From Deinococcus grandis (GTDB lineage: Bacteria > Deinococcota > Deinococci > Deinococcales > Deinococcaceae), in contig NZ_BCMS01000001.1 in NCBI RefSeq assembly GCF_001485435.1, positions 1,497,501-1,561,500 of the forward strand: DNA of 64,000 bases, written 5' to 3'. Shown piece by piece: positions 35,020 through 43,524 of this stretch (positions within the stretch are counted from its first letter, which is position 1; each line of letters opens with the position of its first letter). The notes under the pieces are model-generated. The model was given only the letters and a program-made list of their open reading frames with translations, made no database searches and was not told the origin of the DNA. The position numbers and the translations under genes are program-made.

Positions 35020-36507
35020 TCAGCTGCCGCCGAAGGTCAAGTCCGCGTGGTCCTCGCCCAGCAGCGCGCGGCGTTCCTCGGGCGTCAGGGCGACCAGCAC
35101 GCGCCGCAGCACCATGTCCACCGCCTGCTCGGCGCTCTCGTCCAGCGTCAGGCCGTCCAGCATCGGCACCTCGTACTGGTGGGCCAGCGCCTCGAGTTCG
35201 TCCTGCATGGCGCGGATCTCACGGAAGTAGCCCATGTAGCGGTGCAGGGGGCGGCTGGCGGCGGTTTCCGTGTCGCGGCTCTCGAAGTGGCGGCGGTGCT
35301 CGTCCGCGTCGGGTAGCGTGACCAGCAGCGGCACCACGATCGCGCCCGCGTAGGAATCCGCGCGGATGTACCCGGGGACCAGATGCACGCCCTCCAGGAC
35401 CAAGCTGCTGCCCTCCTGCACGCTGCGCTGCACGACGGCGCTCAGGCCCACGCTGACCTGCTGCACCTGATCCCGGAAACCCGCGATCAGCGAGGGCCGG
35501 TCCGGATGCTCGGGGCGGGGCGCGCCGGGTGGCAGCAGCGCCTCCCAGGCGTTGAAGGTGCTGGCGTGCAGCGTAGGCAGCAGCGCGGGGGAGACCATGG
35601 CGCGCATGACCTCCCGGATGGAATCGGTGCTCACCACCCGCGCGATGCCCAGGCGGTAGGCGATCTCGGCGGCCAGGAAGCTCTTGCCAGTGCCGCTCAC
35701 GCCGCCCAGCAGCACGATCACCGGGCGCGGCGGACGGCGGATCACGCGCAGCAGGCGGTACCGCGCGCTGACGTCCGGGCCGACCTCGTCACGCAGCAGC
35801 GCCTCGACCTTCTGGCGGATCTCGTGCCGGGGAATCACGCGGTCGTCACGGCCCCGCAGGTCCCGCTGGGTCACGCGGGCCACCTTGCGCGCCACGTCCG
35901 GCGTGACGCCCGCCGCGAGCATGCTCTGCACCAGGATGCCCTTGCTGAACGGGCTGGGCACGCTGCTGCCCTCGCCCAGCACGCCCAGCTTCCCGCGGTT
36001 GTGCCGCAGGTAGCGGTAGGTCAGGCGCAGGTGCTCGCCGTAGCGTTCGGCCAGCGCGGCCTCGGTGCGGTTGTCGATCTCCTCGGCGCTCAGGCTGGTC
36101 ACGCCCTGCTGGCGCAGCCGCACGTCCACGACGCTGGCGGTCGCGTAGGCGTCCTTGCCGGACAGGCCCGCGTCCTCCAGCGTGCGGGCCAGCACCCCCC
36201 GGCTGAACGGCAGGTCGCCCTTCTTGGCGGTCACGAAGATGTCCTGGAAGGCGGGCGTCTGCGCCTGCGCCGCCTGCGCGATCTCGTCCCCGGCCACGTC
36301 GCGGGCCACCTCGACCATCAGGGCCTTGAGTTCCGCCGGGCTGACCACGGTGCGCCGCGCCAGCCGCAGCTGCTGCTCCACGCGGCGGGACACGGCGGAC
36401 GCCACCGGCGCGCTGGCCCCGGCATTCACCAGGGACTCGACCAGCAGGCCGCGACTGAACGGGAAGGTGGTGCGGGCCGACCCCACCCGCAGTTCCGGGT
36501 GCGTCAT
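35020..36507 (-). CDS. 2-phosphoglycerate-kinase-like protein with three ATP-cone-like repeats
   Basis: 495 residues from ATG 36507. Three repeats each begin PFS(R/K)G(L/V/I)L with a following helix pair (near residues 16, 100 and 186), the pattern of ATP-cone regulatory domains. A kinase domain follows with Walker A GGVSGTGKSFLA at 258-269, VVSTDSIREVMRAM and VLEGVHLVPGY. Archaeal 2-phosphoglycerate kinases pair one cone with such a kinase and make cyclic 2,3-diphosphoglycerate precursor; a triple cone is notable. The product in Deinococcus is not established. An 11-codon leaderless mini-ORF overlaps the start. Confidence 0.85.
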   Translation of the reverse strand: MTHPELRVGSARTTFPFSRGLLVESLVNAGASAPVASAVSRRVEQQLRLARRTVVSPAELKALMVEVARDVAGDEIAQAAQAQTPAFQDIFVTAKKGDLPFSRGVLARTLEDAGLSGKDAYATASVVDVRLRQQGVTSLSAEEIDNRTEAALAERYGEHLRLTYRYLRHNRGKLGVLGEGSSVPSPFSKGILVQSMLAAGVTPDVARKVARVTQRDLRGRDDRVIPRHEIRQKVEALLRDEVGPDVSARYRLLRVIRRPPRPVIVLLGGVSGTGKSFLAAEIAYRLGIARVVSTDSIREVMRAMVSPALLPTLHASTFNAWEALLPPGAPRPEHPDRPSLIAGFRDQVQQVSVGLSAVVQRSVQEGSSLVLEGVHLVPGYIRADSYAGAIVVPLLVTLPDADEHRRHFESRDTETAASRPLHRYMGYFREIRAMQDELEALAHQYEVPMLDGLTLDESAEQAVDMVLRRVLVALTPEERRALLGEDHADLTFGGS

Positions 36508-36539
36508 GCCCGCACCGGCCGCAGGGGGGAGCGAGTCAT
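36504..36539 (-). CDS. Leaderless mini-ORF overlapping the kinase start
   Basis: ATG 36539 lies 6 bases after TACACT (36546-36551), exactly the leaderless spacing of the window. It encodes MTRSPLRPVRA and its TGA (36504-36506) overlaps the kinase ATG 36507 as ATGA. The kinase ATG lacks a ribosome binding site, so its translation may depend on ribosomes ending this mini-ORF. Coding status is inferred from geometry only. Confidence 0.5.
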   Translation of the reverse strand: MTRSPLRPVRA

Positions 36540-36545
36540 CAGCGC

Positions 36546-36551
36546 AGTGTA
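36546..36551 (-). promoter_or_regulatory. -10 box of the mini-ORF/kinase transcript
   Basis: TACACT on the minus strand. It is too far (38 bases) from the kinase ATG for that gene to be leaderless itself, but correctly placed for the mini-ORF. Confidence 0.6.
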
Positions 36552-36601
36552 GACCCTGACGGGAAGCCCGGCGTGACGGAGTACCCGTTCAGGCACAGGC
36601 C

Positions 36602-37213
36602 TCAGCGCGCGTCGCGTTTCACGGCGCCTTCCAGGAGCAGGTTCAGCGCCAGGCGCATCTCCTCCTGCAGGGGCCGCTCGGTGCCGTACGCACTCCAGCG
36701 CAGCGCGACCATCAGGTACGTGTCGGCGATCAGGTTGCTGATGCGCTGCAGGGACAGGTCGGTGCGCATCATGCCCGCCTGATGCATGGGCCGCAGGATC
36801 AGCTCGATGACCTTGCTCAGCGGCAGCGCCTGGTACGCGGTGCGGGCCCGCTCGGGGTTGGGGTTCATGACCTCGTACGCCAGGGGCGGGAACAGGTCGC
36901 GTTCGCGGGTGTTCTCGTCCGCGAGGCGGTCCCAGACCTCGTACAGCACCGTCAGGGGGGGCGTGCCGTCGTGCAGGCGGGCCTCGGCGTGGTCGCGCAG
37001 GCGGTTCATGACCTCGCTGCCGTAGTCGAGCAGCACCGCTTCCTTGTACGGGTAGTAATTGAAGAACGTGCCGCGCGAGACGTTGCTGGCCTTGGCGATG
37101 TCGGTCGCGGTGGTCGTCTGGAACCCGCCGCGTTTGAACAGTTCAATGGCGACGTTGTAGATGCGGGCGCGGCGGCGCTCCTTCTGGCGTTCGCGCAGCG
37201 AGGTTGAATCCAT
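36602..37213 (-). CDS. TetR/AcrR family transcriptional regulator
   Basis: 203 residues from ATG 37213, 8 bases after TACCCT (37222-37227). The HTH is clear: RRARIYNVAIELFKRGGF then TTATDIAKASNVSRGTFFNYYPYKEAVLL at about 33-61. The C-terminal ligand domain is helical, with a RISNLIADTYLMVAL segment. Ligand and targets are unknown. Divergent from ppgK, with 151 bases between starts. The palindromes before the MFS exporter and the thioesterase are candidate targets for a TetR protein such as this, but nothing links them directly. Confidence 0.92.
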   Translation of the reverse strand: MDSTSLRERQKERRRARIYNVAIELFKRGGFQTTTATDIAKASNVSRGTFFNYYPYKEAVLLDYGSEVMNRLRDHAEARLHDGTPPLTVLYEVWDRLADENTRERDLFPPLAYEVMNPNPERARTAYQALPLSKVIELILRPMHQAGMMRTDLSLQRISNLIADTYLMVALRWSAYGTERPLQEEMRLALNLLLEGAVKRDAR

Positions 37214-37364
37214 GATTCCCCAGGGTATAGCGCTTTCGGTACAAAATTGCACCCCGTCCAACGGGGTTGACTGCCTCTGGCCCTGGGCCGCCAAGCAGTC
37301 AGGGCGGGGAGCCCCGAATGACACCCCCCTGACCGGCTTCCGCGCGTGCGGTACGCTGAGGCGC

Positions 37365-38183
37365 ATGAGTGTGATCCTGGGCATCGACATCGGCGGGAGC
37401 GGCATCAAGGGCGCGCCCGTGGACACCCGCACCGGCAAGCTCACCGCCGAACGGCACCGCATCCCCACCCCCGAAGGTGCCGCCCCGGAGGACGTCAAAC
37501 GGGTCGTGGCGCAGCTCGTCGAGCACTTCGGCCTCCCCGGGGCGGTCGGCGTGACCTTCCCCGGCATCGTGCAGCGCGGCCACACCCTCTCGGCGGCGAA
37601 CGTCCACCCGGACTGGGTCGGCCTGAACGCCGACGCGCTGTTCACCGACGCCACCGGGCACGAGGTTCACCTGATCAACGACGCCGACGCCGCCGGACTC
37701 GCCGAGGCCCGCTTCGGCGCCGGGCAGGGCGAGACGGGCAGCGTCCTCGTGCTGACCTTCGGCACCGGGATCGGCAGCGCCCTGGTGCATGACGGCGTGC
37801 TGGTGCCCAACACCGAACTGGGCCACCTGTGGCTGCGCGACAAGCACGCCGAGACCTGGGCGTCCGACCGCGCCCGCGAACGCGACGACCTGAACTGGAA
37901 ACAGTGGAGCAAGCGCGCCAGCACCTACCTGCAACACCTGGAACTGCTGTTCAGCCCGGAACTGTTCATCATCGGCGGCGGCGTCAGCAAGAAGGCCGAC
38001 AAGTGGCGCGAGCACCTCAAGGCCGAACGCACCCGCGTCGTGCCCGCGCAGCTGCTGAACGAGGCCGGGATCATCGGAGCCGCCATGATGGCCGCCGGAA
38101 GCGCCCCGGCCCTGACCGCCCAGCTGGACGAACCGGCTGCCCCCAGCCCCGCGCGCCGGGCCCCCCGCAAGACCAGCGGCTGA
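37365..38183 (+). CDS. ppgK: Polyphosphate glucokinase (ROK family)
   Basis: 272 residues from ATG 37365, 7 bases after TACGCT (37352-37357). The phosphate-binding start GIDIGGSGIKGAPVD and VGVTFPGIVQRG, INDADAAGLAEARFG, LTFGTGIGSALVHDG and NTELGHLWL match polyphosphate/ATP glucokinases of the PpgK group. The classical zinc-binding cysteines of other ROK kinases are missing, as expected. It phosphorylates glucose freed from maltose or trehalose, fitting the two sugar importers in the window. A Pro/Ala-rich tail of about 25 residues follows the domain. Confidence 0.92.
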   Translation: MSVILGIDIGGSGIKGAPVDTRTGKLTAERHRIPTPEGAAPEDVKRVVAQLVEHFGLPGAVGVTFPGIVQRGHTLSAANVHPDWVGLNADALFTDATGHEVHLINDADAAGLAEARFGAGQGETGSVLVLTFGTGIGSALVHDGVLVPNTELGHLWLRDKHAETWASDRARERDDLNWKQWSKRASTYLQHLELLFSPELFIIGGGVSKKADKWREHLKAERTRVVPAQLLNEAGIIGAAMMAAGSAPALTAQLDEPAAPSPARRAPRKTSG

Positions 38184-38227
38184 CCCGGCCCGGGAACCCG
38201 CGCGCGGCTGGCCCCGTACCGTCTGCC

Positions 38228-38962
38228 ATGGGATTCCTCAAGAAGATGATGGCCGCCATCGGCGTCGGCGGCGCGCGAGTCGACGCCCAGGTCCACACCC
38301 CCGCCGTGCGCATCGGCGACAGCGTCACCGGCGTGCTGGTCGTGCAGGGCGGCAACCTCGACCAGCGCATCGAACGCGTGAACCTCGGCCTCGCCACCCG
38401 CTATAAAAGCGACGACAGCTACGTCTCGCACCAGCTGAGCAAGTTCCAGGTGATCCCCACCTTCGAGCTGCGCGCCGGGGAACGCCGCGAATTCCCCTTC
38501 AGCATCCCCGTCGAGGCGGGCACGCCCCTGTCGCTGCCCGGCACGCAACTGTGGCTCGCGACCGACATGGACATCGCGGGCGCCGTGGACCCCGGTGACC
38601 AGGACCACCTCCAGATCCTGCCCAGCCGCGAGATGGAGGTGCTGTTCCAGGGCGCGCAGCGCCTGGGCTTCCAGCTGAGCGGCAGCGAGATCGAGTACCA
38701 CCACGGCCGCATCGTGCAGGAGATCAGCTTCCGCCCCCCGCACGGCCAGTACCGCATCGCCGAGATCGAGCTGATGCTCTTCCCGCAGGCAGGCGGCCTG
38801 GACGTCATCCTGGAAGTGGACCGCCGCGCCACGGGCGTCGCCAGCCTGTTCACCAGCGAGTTAGAACAGCGCGGCCGCTGGCACCTGAGCGCCGCCACGC
38901 TGGCCGCCGGGCCGGACGCCGTCGCCCGGGAACTCGAAGCCCGCATCCGCGCACTGCTGTAA
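38228..38962 (+). CDS. SpoOM/Spo0M-family protein (arrestin-like)
   Basis: 244 residues from ATG 38228, 5 bases after TACCGT (38217-38222). The start MGFLKKMMAAIGVGGARVD, then TPAVRIGDSVTGVLVVQGG and LQILPSREMEVLFQGAQRLGF are typical of the SpoOM family, which has an arrestin-like beta fold. In Bacillus it controls sporulation entry; in non-sporulating Deinococcus the role is unknown. Soluble, no signal peptide. The repeat copy B begins 1 base after its stop codon. Confidence 0.88.
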   Translation: MGFLKKMMAAIGVGGARVDAQVHTPAVRIGDSVTGVLVVQGGNLDQRIERVNLGLATRYKSDDSYVSHQLSKFQVIPTFELRAGERREFPFSIPVEAGTPLSLPGTQLWLATDMDIAGAVDPGDQDHLQILPSREMEVLFQGAQRLGFQLSGSEIEYHHGRIVQEISFRPPHGQYRIAEIELMLFPQAGGLDVILEVDRRATGVASLFTSELEQRGRWHLSAATLAAGPDAVARELEARIRALL

Positions 38963-38963
38963 C

Positions 38964-39095
38964 ACGGACTCCGGTTGAAAGGGTTGCAAAACCTTTCAAC
39001 CCGAGCGGATGCGAGGAGGAGAAAAACGGGTTCCGGGCGTGGAGTTGGCAACCCGGTGCGGTTCCGGGTTGTCAACGAAACAGACGGAATCCGTA
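38964..39095 (+). repeat. Dispersed repeat family 1, copy B
   Basis: Starts 1 base after a TAA stop. Inner hairpin CAACCCGG / CCGGGTTG with a 7-nt loop TGCGGTT; outer hairpin GGTTGAAAGG / CCTTTCAACC. Same orientation as copy C, 793 bases away, so the two bracket one gene. Confidence 0.9.
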
Positions 39096-39153
39096 GAGCG
39101 CCCAGGGCCGCAGGTGCGCCCCGCGCAGCCCCTCCGGTCCGCTAGCGTGAGGC

Positions 39154-39885
39154 ATGTCCCGCTGGACCTTCCGGTATCCGCGCCACGCCGTGTCTCCCGG
39201 CCCCTGGTGGGCACGCGCGCGGATGGCCTTGCACCTGCTGCGCCCGCAGTGGTCGCGGCGGGTGGGCGACCTGCCCGTCCCCCTGCGAGACCTGCGCTGG
39301 CCGCCCGGCGTGGTCCCGCTGGGCGTGTACCGCGACCTGACGGGAGCGCGGCACGTCCGGCTGCGGGTGCCCACCGCGTCCGAGGCGGCCTTCCGCAGCC
39401 TGGAGGCCGTGCGGGATGCCCTGCGCGCGGCTGGTCTGCCCAGCCTGTCGGGGGGGGCGGTCGGATTCGACGTGCGGGACGACCTGTTCGACCTCGGCAC
39501 CGCGTGGCTGGGGACGGGTGCGCCGCGCGGGGGCGTCCTCGACCTGCCTCTCCTGCACCCTGGAAGTCCCGACGAGCAGCCCGGGCCGGGCCTGACCCTG
39601 GACGGCAGGCCGGGGCGGACCTCCGGCGGCGCGCCCCACGTGCTCCTCCCGGCCGACAGCGACCTGGGCGCTGTCCTCGACCGCTGGCAGGCCGGGGCGG
39701 CCGCTCAGGGCTGGCAGGTGCGCCCCCCACTGCGCGGGGACGGTCAGGTCCTGCTGACCTTCACGCAGCTGCAATCCACCGTGACTTTGACCGGGGTGCG
39801 CCTGCCCGGCGGCGCGTGGGGCTTCACGCTGGAACGCGACACCTGGGCGCACCTGCACCGGCTGTCCGGCGTTCAGACGCCGTGA
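39154..39885 (+). CDS. Hypothetical protein flanked by direct repeats
   Basis: 243 residues from ATG 39154, 5 bases after TAGCGT (39143-39148). No domain recognised. Arg/Trp-rich start (MSRWTFRYPRHAVSPGPWW), then segments such as VRLRVPTASEAAFRSLEAVRDAL and a C-terminal LTFTQLQSTVTLTGVRLPGG. No signal peptide or membrane segment. The gene sits alone between repeat copies B and C, so it could be lost by recombination between them. Confidence 0.65.
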   Translation: MSRWTFRYPRHAVSPGPWWARARMALHLLRPQWSRRVGDLPVPLRDLRWPPGVVPLGVYRDLTGARHVRLRVPTASEAAFRSLEAVRDALRAAGLPSLSGGAVGFDVRDDLFDLGTAWLGTGAPRGGVLDLPLLHPGSPDEQPGPGLTLDGRPGRTSGGAPHVLLPADSDLGAVLDRWQAGAAAQGWQVRPPLRGDGQVLLTFTQLQSTVTLTGVRLPGGAWGFTLERDTWAHLHRLSGVQTP

Positions 39886-39888
39886 ATC

Positions 39889-40022
39889 ATATGGACTCCG
39901 GTTGAATGGCTGACAAAGCCGCTGGGTCCGAGCGGATGCGAGCAGGAGCAAAACGGGTTCCGGACGTGGGGTTGACGGATCGGCGGTGTTCCGATCTGTC
40001 AACGAAACAAACGGAATCCGTA
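39889..40022 (+). repeat. Dispersed repeat family 1, copy C
   Basis: Begins 3 bases after a plus-strand stop (39883-39885) and ends directly against the minus-strand stop at 40023. Inner hairpin CGGATCGG / CCGATCTG has one G-T wobble and a 7-nt loop. The outer hairpin is decayed compared with copies B and E. Confidence 0.88.
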
Positions 40023-40694
40023 TCAGAATTCGTCGTCGGCGGGGAAGAGCGTGGTGTTCAGCAGGGTGTAGCCCAGAGCGGTCGCGGCGTCGCCTCGCGT
40101 CCCGAGGGTGCCCATGACGGCGCGGCCCAGCGCCTCGTACTGACTGACCAGGGCCTTCCACTCGGCGGCGTTGTACAGGGAGTACGTCTCGTCCGGTCCG
40201 GGCCTGTAGGCGCGCAGGGTGGCGACGTACGCCGCGTGCTCCTTGCGGGCCTGCGCGATCAGGGCCGCGTAGCGCTGCCCGGTCTGTGCGCCCACACTGG
40301 TGCGGGCCAGCGTGGCGAGGCCCGCGAGCTGCTCCTCTATCATGGGGAACGAGCGGGGCACCGCGTGACCGTACAGGGTGCCGCCGCCCGCGCGGATGCC
40401 CGCGAACTCCCCCTCCAGCGCCCGGAGTTGCCGCACCTGCCTCCGCAGTCCGTCGATGCGGGCGCTGAGCTTCGGGTTGCCGGTCAGGCTGCGCCTGAGT
40501 GCGGCGGCGCGGCATTCGGCCCACTCGAACGCGACGTTGTCCTCGTCGGCCTCGGACCAGCCGTCCATGGCCAGCGTGGCGTAACTGCCGCTGTCCACGG
40601 CGTTAGACAGGGCGCAATTGGCGGGGGTCTGCGCCGCAGCCGACGCGGGCAGGCCGAGCAGGGCGGTGACGGTCAGGGCAGGTAGGAGGCGCAT
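40023..40694 (-). CDS. Secreted protein of unknown function
   Basis: 223 residues from ATG 40694, 6 bases after TAGGAT (40701-40706). Signal peptide MRLLPALTVTALLGLPASAAA, cleaved near AAA-QT. The mature part is helical with long stretches such as LRRQVRQLRALEGEFAGIRA and two cysteines early on (NCALSN, AECRAA). I see a loose likeness to LprI-type secreted helical proteins but no firm family. Confidence 0.72.
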   Translation of the reverse strand: MRLLPALTVTALLGLPASAAAQTPANCALSNAVDSGSYATLAMDGWSEADEDNVAFEWAECRAAALRRSLTGNPKLSARIDGLRRQVRQLRALEGEFAGIRAGGGTLYGHAVPRSFPMIEEQLAGLATLARTSVGAQTGQRYAALIAQARKEHAAYVATLRAYRPGPDETYSLYNAAEWKALVSQYEALGRAVMGTLGTRGDAATALGYTLLNTTLFPADDEF

Positions 40695-40720
40695 GGCCCC
40701 ATCCTACCCCGACCCTGCAC

Positions 40721-42037
40721 TCAGGCCTGTCGCTGCAGGCGGGCGATGAAGAACCCGTCCACCCCGTCCACCGGCACGGTCAGCACGCCCGGCCCGGCGG
40801 GCACGGTCGGGACCTCCAGCTGCGGAACGGCCTGCGGCGTGAACTCCGGGTGGGTGTCCAGGAACGCCTGCACGACCTCCGGCCCTTCCTGCGGCGTGAC
40901 CGAGCACACCGAGTACACCAGCGTCCCGCCGGGCTGCACGAGCGCCGCGGCGTTCGGCAGCATCCGCGCCTGAAGCCCGGCCATGTCCTGCACGGCGTCC
41001 GGCGTGAGGCGCAGCTTGATCTCCGGGTGGCTGCGCAGCGTGCCGCTGCCGGTGCAGGGCGCGTCCAGCAGCACGGCAGGCGCGGGTTCGGTGGTCAGCG
41101 GCTGGGTCAGGTCGTGCGTGATGAACTGCCCCGTCAGGCCCAGGCGCTTCAGGTTCGCGCGGGCGAGGTCGTGCTTGCGGGCCACGACGTCCACGCTGGT
41201 GACCTGCGCGCCGCGCGTGGCGAGCATCGCGGCCTTCACGCCCGCCCCGCCCGCCAAGTCCAGCACCCGCGCGCCCTGCACGTCCCCCAGCGCGTCCACG
41301 CAGGCGAGGCTGGCCGGGTTGATCGGCTGCGCCTGCCCCTGCTGGAACGCAGCGGTCTGCCGCAGCGGGCGGTCCAGCGCGACGCGGTCCACGCCCTGCA
41401 CGGTGCCCTCGAGGACGCTGCCCTCGTCCTCCAGCGCGCGGACGCCCGCGTCGCTCAGGCTCAACCACAGCGGCTGCGGCTCCAGCAGGTCCGCGAGCAC
41501 GTCCGGGGCCTGCTGCCCGTACGCGCGGCGGTACACGTCCGCCAGCCACGCGGGCATCTCGTCCGGGATGACCTCGTCGGGGCTCAGGCTTTCCAGGCGG
41601 CGCAGCACGGCGTTCACCAGTCCGGGGGGCGCCAGTCGCGCGCCGCGCGCGAGGTTCACGTACTCGCTGACCACCGCGTGGGGCGGGGTGCCCAGGAACA
41701 GCCGCTCGAACGCCCCGGCCAGCAGCACCGCGCGGGTCTTCGGGTGGGTCTCACCGGTCAGGCGCGCGTCGAGCGCCCGCGTGAGGCTGGGCGCGTGCCG
41801 CAGCGCGCCGTACACGACGTGCGTGGCGAGTCCCGCGTCACGGGCGGGCAGGCGCGCTTCCTGCAGCGCGGCGTCCAGGGTGGGCGCGGCGAACGCTCCG
41901 GCGTCCATGACGCGCAGCAGCACGCGCACGGCGACCTCGCGGGCCGGGTTGAACGGGCCGGGCCGGTCGGTGTCGGGCCGGTTGAAAACTGATCTGGGTC
42001 GGTCGCGGGCGGTGCGGGGGCGGCGTGCGTCGGTCAT
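40721..42037 (-). CDS. rsmB: 16S rRNA (cytosine967-C5)-methyltransferase RsmB-like
   Basis: 438 residues from ATG 42037, 6 bases after TACACT (42044-42049). N-terminal NusB-like helical domain (about 30-160), then the Rossmann methyltransferase: VLDLAGGAGVKAAMLATRG (SAM), VDVVARKHDLARANL, DAPCTGSGTLRSHPE with Cys328, and VYSVCSVTPQEG with the catalytic Cys378. The two-cysteine arrangement is typical of RsmB/NOL1/NOP2 enzymes. The usual sun domain partner fmt is not adjacent. Confidence 0.9.
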   Translation of the reverse strand: MTDARRPRTARDRPRSVFNRPDTDRPGPFNPAREVAVRVLLRVMDAGAFAAPTLDAALQEARLPARDAGLATHVVYGALRHAPSLTRALDARLTGETHPKTRAVLLAGAFERLFLGTPPHAVVSEYVNLARGARLAPPGLVNAVLRRLESLSPDEVIPDEMPAWLADVYRRAYGQQAPDVLADLLEPQPLWLSLSDAGVRALEDEGSVLEGTVQGVDRVALDRPLRQTAAFQQGQAQPINPASLACVDALGDVQGARVLDLAGGAGVKAAMLATRGAQVTSVDVVARKHDLARANLKRLGLTGQFITHDLTQPLTTEPAPAVLLDAPCTGSGTLRSHPEIKLRLTPDAVQDMAGLQARMLPNAAALVQPGGTLVYSVCSVTPQEGPEVVQAFLDTHPEFTPQAVPQLEVPTVPAGPGVLTVPVDGVDGFFIARLQRQA

Positions 42038-42128
42038 CCGGGCAGTGTACGCGCGGCCCGGCAGGACGTCCAAGGCAGGCGGCCCCCACCCCAGGTCCGG
42101 GAGGGGGGCCGCAGGTGCAGGGCCGTCA

Positions 42129-42260
42129 TACGGATTCCGTTTGTTTCGTTAACAGATCGGAAAATCACCGATCTGCCAACTCCACGCCCGGAACCCGTTT
42201 GTCTCCTCCTCGCTCCGCTCGGGTTGAAAGTTTTTGCAAACCTTTCAACCGGAGTCCTTA
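42129..42260 (-). repeat. Dispersed repeat family 1, copy D
   Basis: Ends directly against the stop codon of the MFS gene at 42261. Inner hairpin CAGATCGG / CCGATCTG with loop AAAATCA; outer hairpin GGTTGAAAG / CTTTCAACC. Almost identical to copy E at 58607 in reverse orientation. Confidence 0.92.
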
Positions 42261-43502
42261 TCAGGCGGCGGCGGGCTGCACCTTCGGGCGGACCAGCAGC
42301 ATGATGGCCAGCAGGGCCAGCAGGACGCTACCGCTCAGGACGTACGGCGCGGCGTGGCTGACCGTCTGGTACAGCCCGGTGCTGATGAGCGGGCCCGCCA
42401 TGCGGCCCAGGGCCAGCGCGCTGCTGTTCAGGCCCGCGACGGTGCCCTGGAGGTCCTCACCCGCCGAGAGGCTCAGGCCCGCGCTGAGGCTGGGGCTCAG
42501 GATGGCGCTGCCGATGCCCACGACCGCCAGGGCCAGCGTGATCGGCCAGAAGGCCTGCGCGGCGGGCACGAGCAGCATGCCCACGCCCATGATCAGCAGG
42601 CCCGCCGATACCAGGGGCGTGGTGGGGAGTTTCTTCGCCAGGGGGCGGATCGCGCCGCCCTGCACGAGCGCCGCGACGAAGCCGAACAGGGTCAGCATGA
42701 TGCCCACGGTGCGCGCCGCGCCCTCGGGCGTCAGGCGGAGGGTGTCCTGCACGTAGAAGCCGATGGTCTGTTCCATGCCGACGCTCGCCAGGGTGGACAG
42801 TGCGCTGACGGCCAGCAGCAGGAGCACGGTGGGTTGCGAGAGCAGCGCGCGGCGGCTGCCCTTCGCGGCGACGTTCGCGCCGCTGACGCGCGTTTCGGGC
42901 AGGGTACGCCACGCGACGAGTGCGGTGACCAGGCCCAGCGCGGCGCTGAAGAATACCGGGGCGGTCAGGCTGATGCCACTCAGGGCCGCGCCGATGGCGG
43001 GGCCGAACACGACGCCCAGCCCGAACGCCGCGCCGATCAGGCCCAGGCTGGCGGCGCGGTCCTCCTTGCTGCTCAGGTCGGCCATCATGGCCTGCGCGGT
43101 GGGCAGCGTGGCGCTGGAGAGCATCCCGCCGATCACGCGCGAGGCGACAAGCAGCGTGAACAGCAGGGTGCCGCCCAGCGCGCCGTTCAGACCCGCCTGG
43201 GCGAGCACGCCGAACAGCCCGAAGCTGATCGAGAAGCCCACGAGGCCCATCAGCAGGACGGGTTTACGGCCCACGCGTTCGCTGCGGCCCCCCCAGACGG
43301 GCGAGAAGACGAACTGCATCAACGAGTAGCCGGTGGAGAACCAGCCGGTCTGCGTCTCGGTCAGGCTGAGCTGGCGGCCCAGCGGCGCGATGATCGGGAA
43401 CAGGACGCTCAGGCCCAGCATGGCGATGAAGATGGTCAGGAACAGGATCAGCTTTGTTCGCCCGGTGTTGGCCTGGGCGGGGGAGGGGGCGGCGGACGAC
43501 AT
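42261..43502 (-). CDS. MFS transporter (drug efflux type)
   Basis: 413 residues from ATG 43502, 7 bases after TATACT (43510-43515). Twelve membrane segments. Motif A between segments 2 and 3 reads GGRSERVGRKPVLLMG, and a motif-C-like GAAFGLGVVFGPAIGAALSG lies in segment 5, which marks drug:H+ antiporters (TetA/Bmr type). The exported compound is unknown. A perfect palindrome lies just upstream of the -10, consistent with ligand-controlled repression. Confidence 0.9.
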   Translation of the reverse strand: MSSAAPSPAQANTGRTKLILFLTIFIAMLGLSVLFPIIAPLGRQLSLTETQTGWFSTGYSLMQFVFSPVWGGRSERVGRKPVLLMGLVGFSISFGLFGVLAQAGLNGALGGTLLFTLLVASRVIGGMLSSATLPTAQAMMADLSSKEDRAASLGLIGAAFGLGVVFGPAIGAALSGISLTAPVFFSAALGLVTALVAWRTLPETRVSGANVAAKGSRRALLSQPTVLLLLAVSALSTLASVGMEQTIGFYVQDTLRLTPEGAARTVGIMLTLFGFVAALVQGGAIRPLAKKLPTTPLVSAGLLIMGVGMLLVPAAQAFWPITLALAVVGIGSAILSPSLSAGLSLSAGEDLQGTVAGLNSSALALGRMAGPLISTGLYQTVSHAAPYVLSGSVLLALLAIMLLVRPKVQPAAA

Positions 43503-43509
43503 GGGGCGA

Positions 43510-43515
43510 AGTATA
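43510..43515 (-). promoter_or_regulatory. -10 box of the MFS transporter gene
   Basis: TATACT on the minus strand, 7 bases before the start codon. Confidence 0.75.
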
Positions 43516-43524
43516 CGCCCGCAC

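Noticed and set aside
37220..37260. A palindrome in the TetR-ppgK intergenic region
   Set aside because: GGTATAGCGCTTTCGGTAC looks symmetric at its ends but the inner bases do not pair; not supported as an operator.
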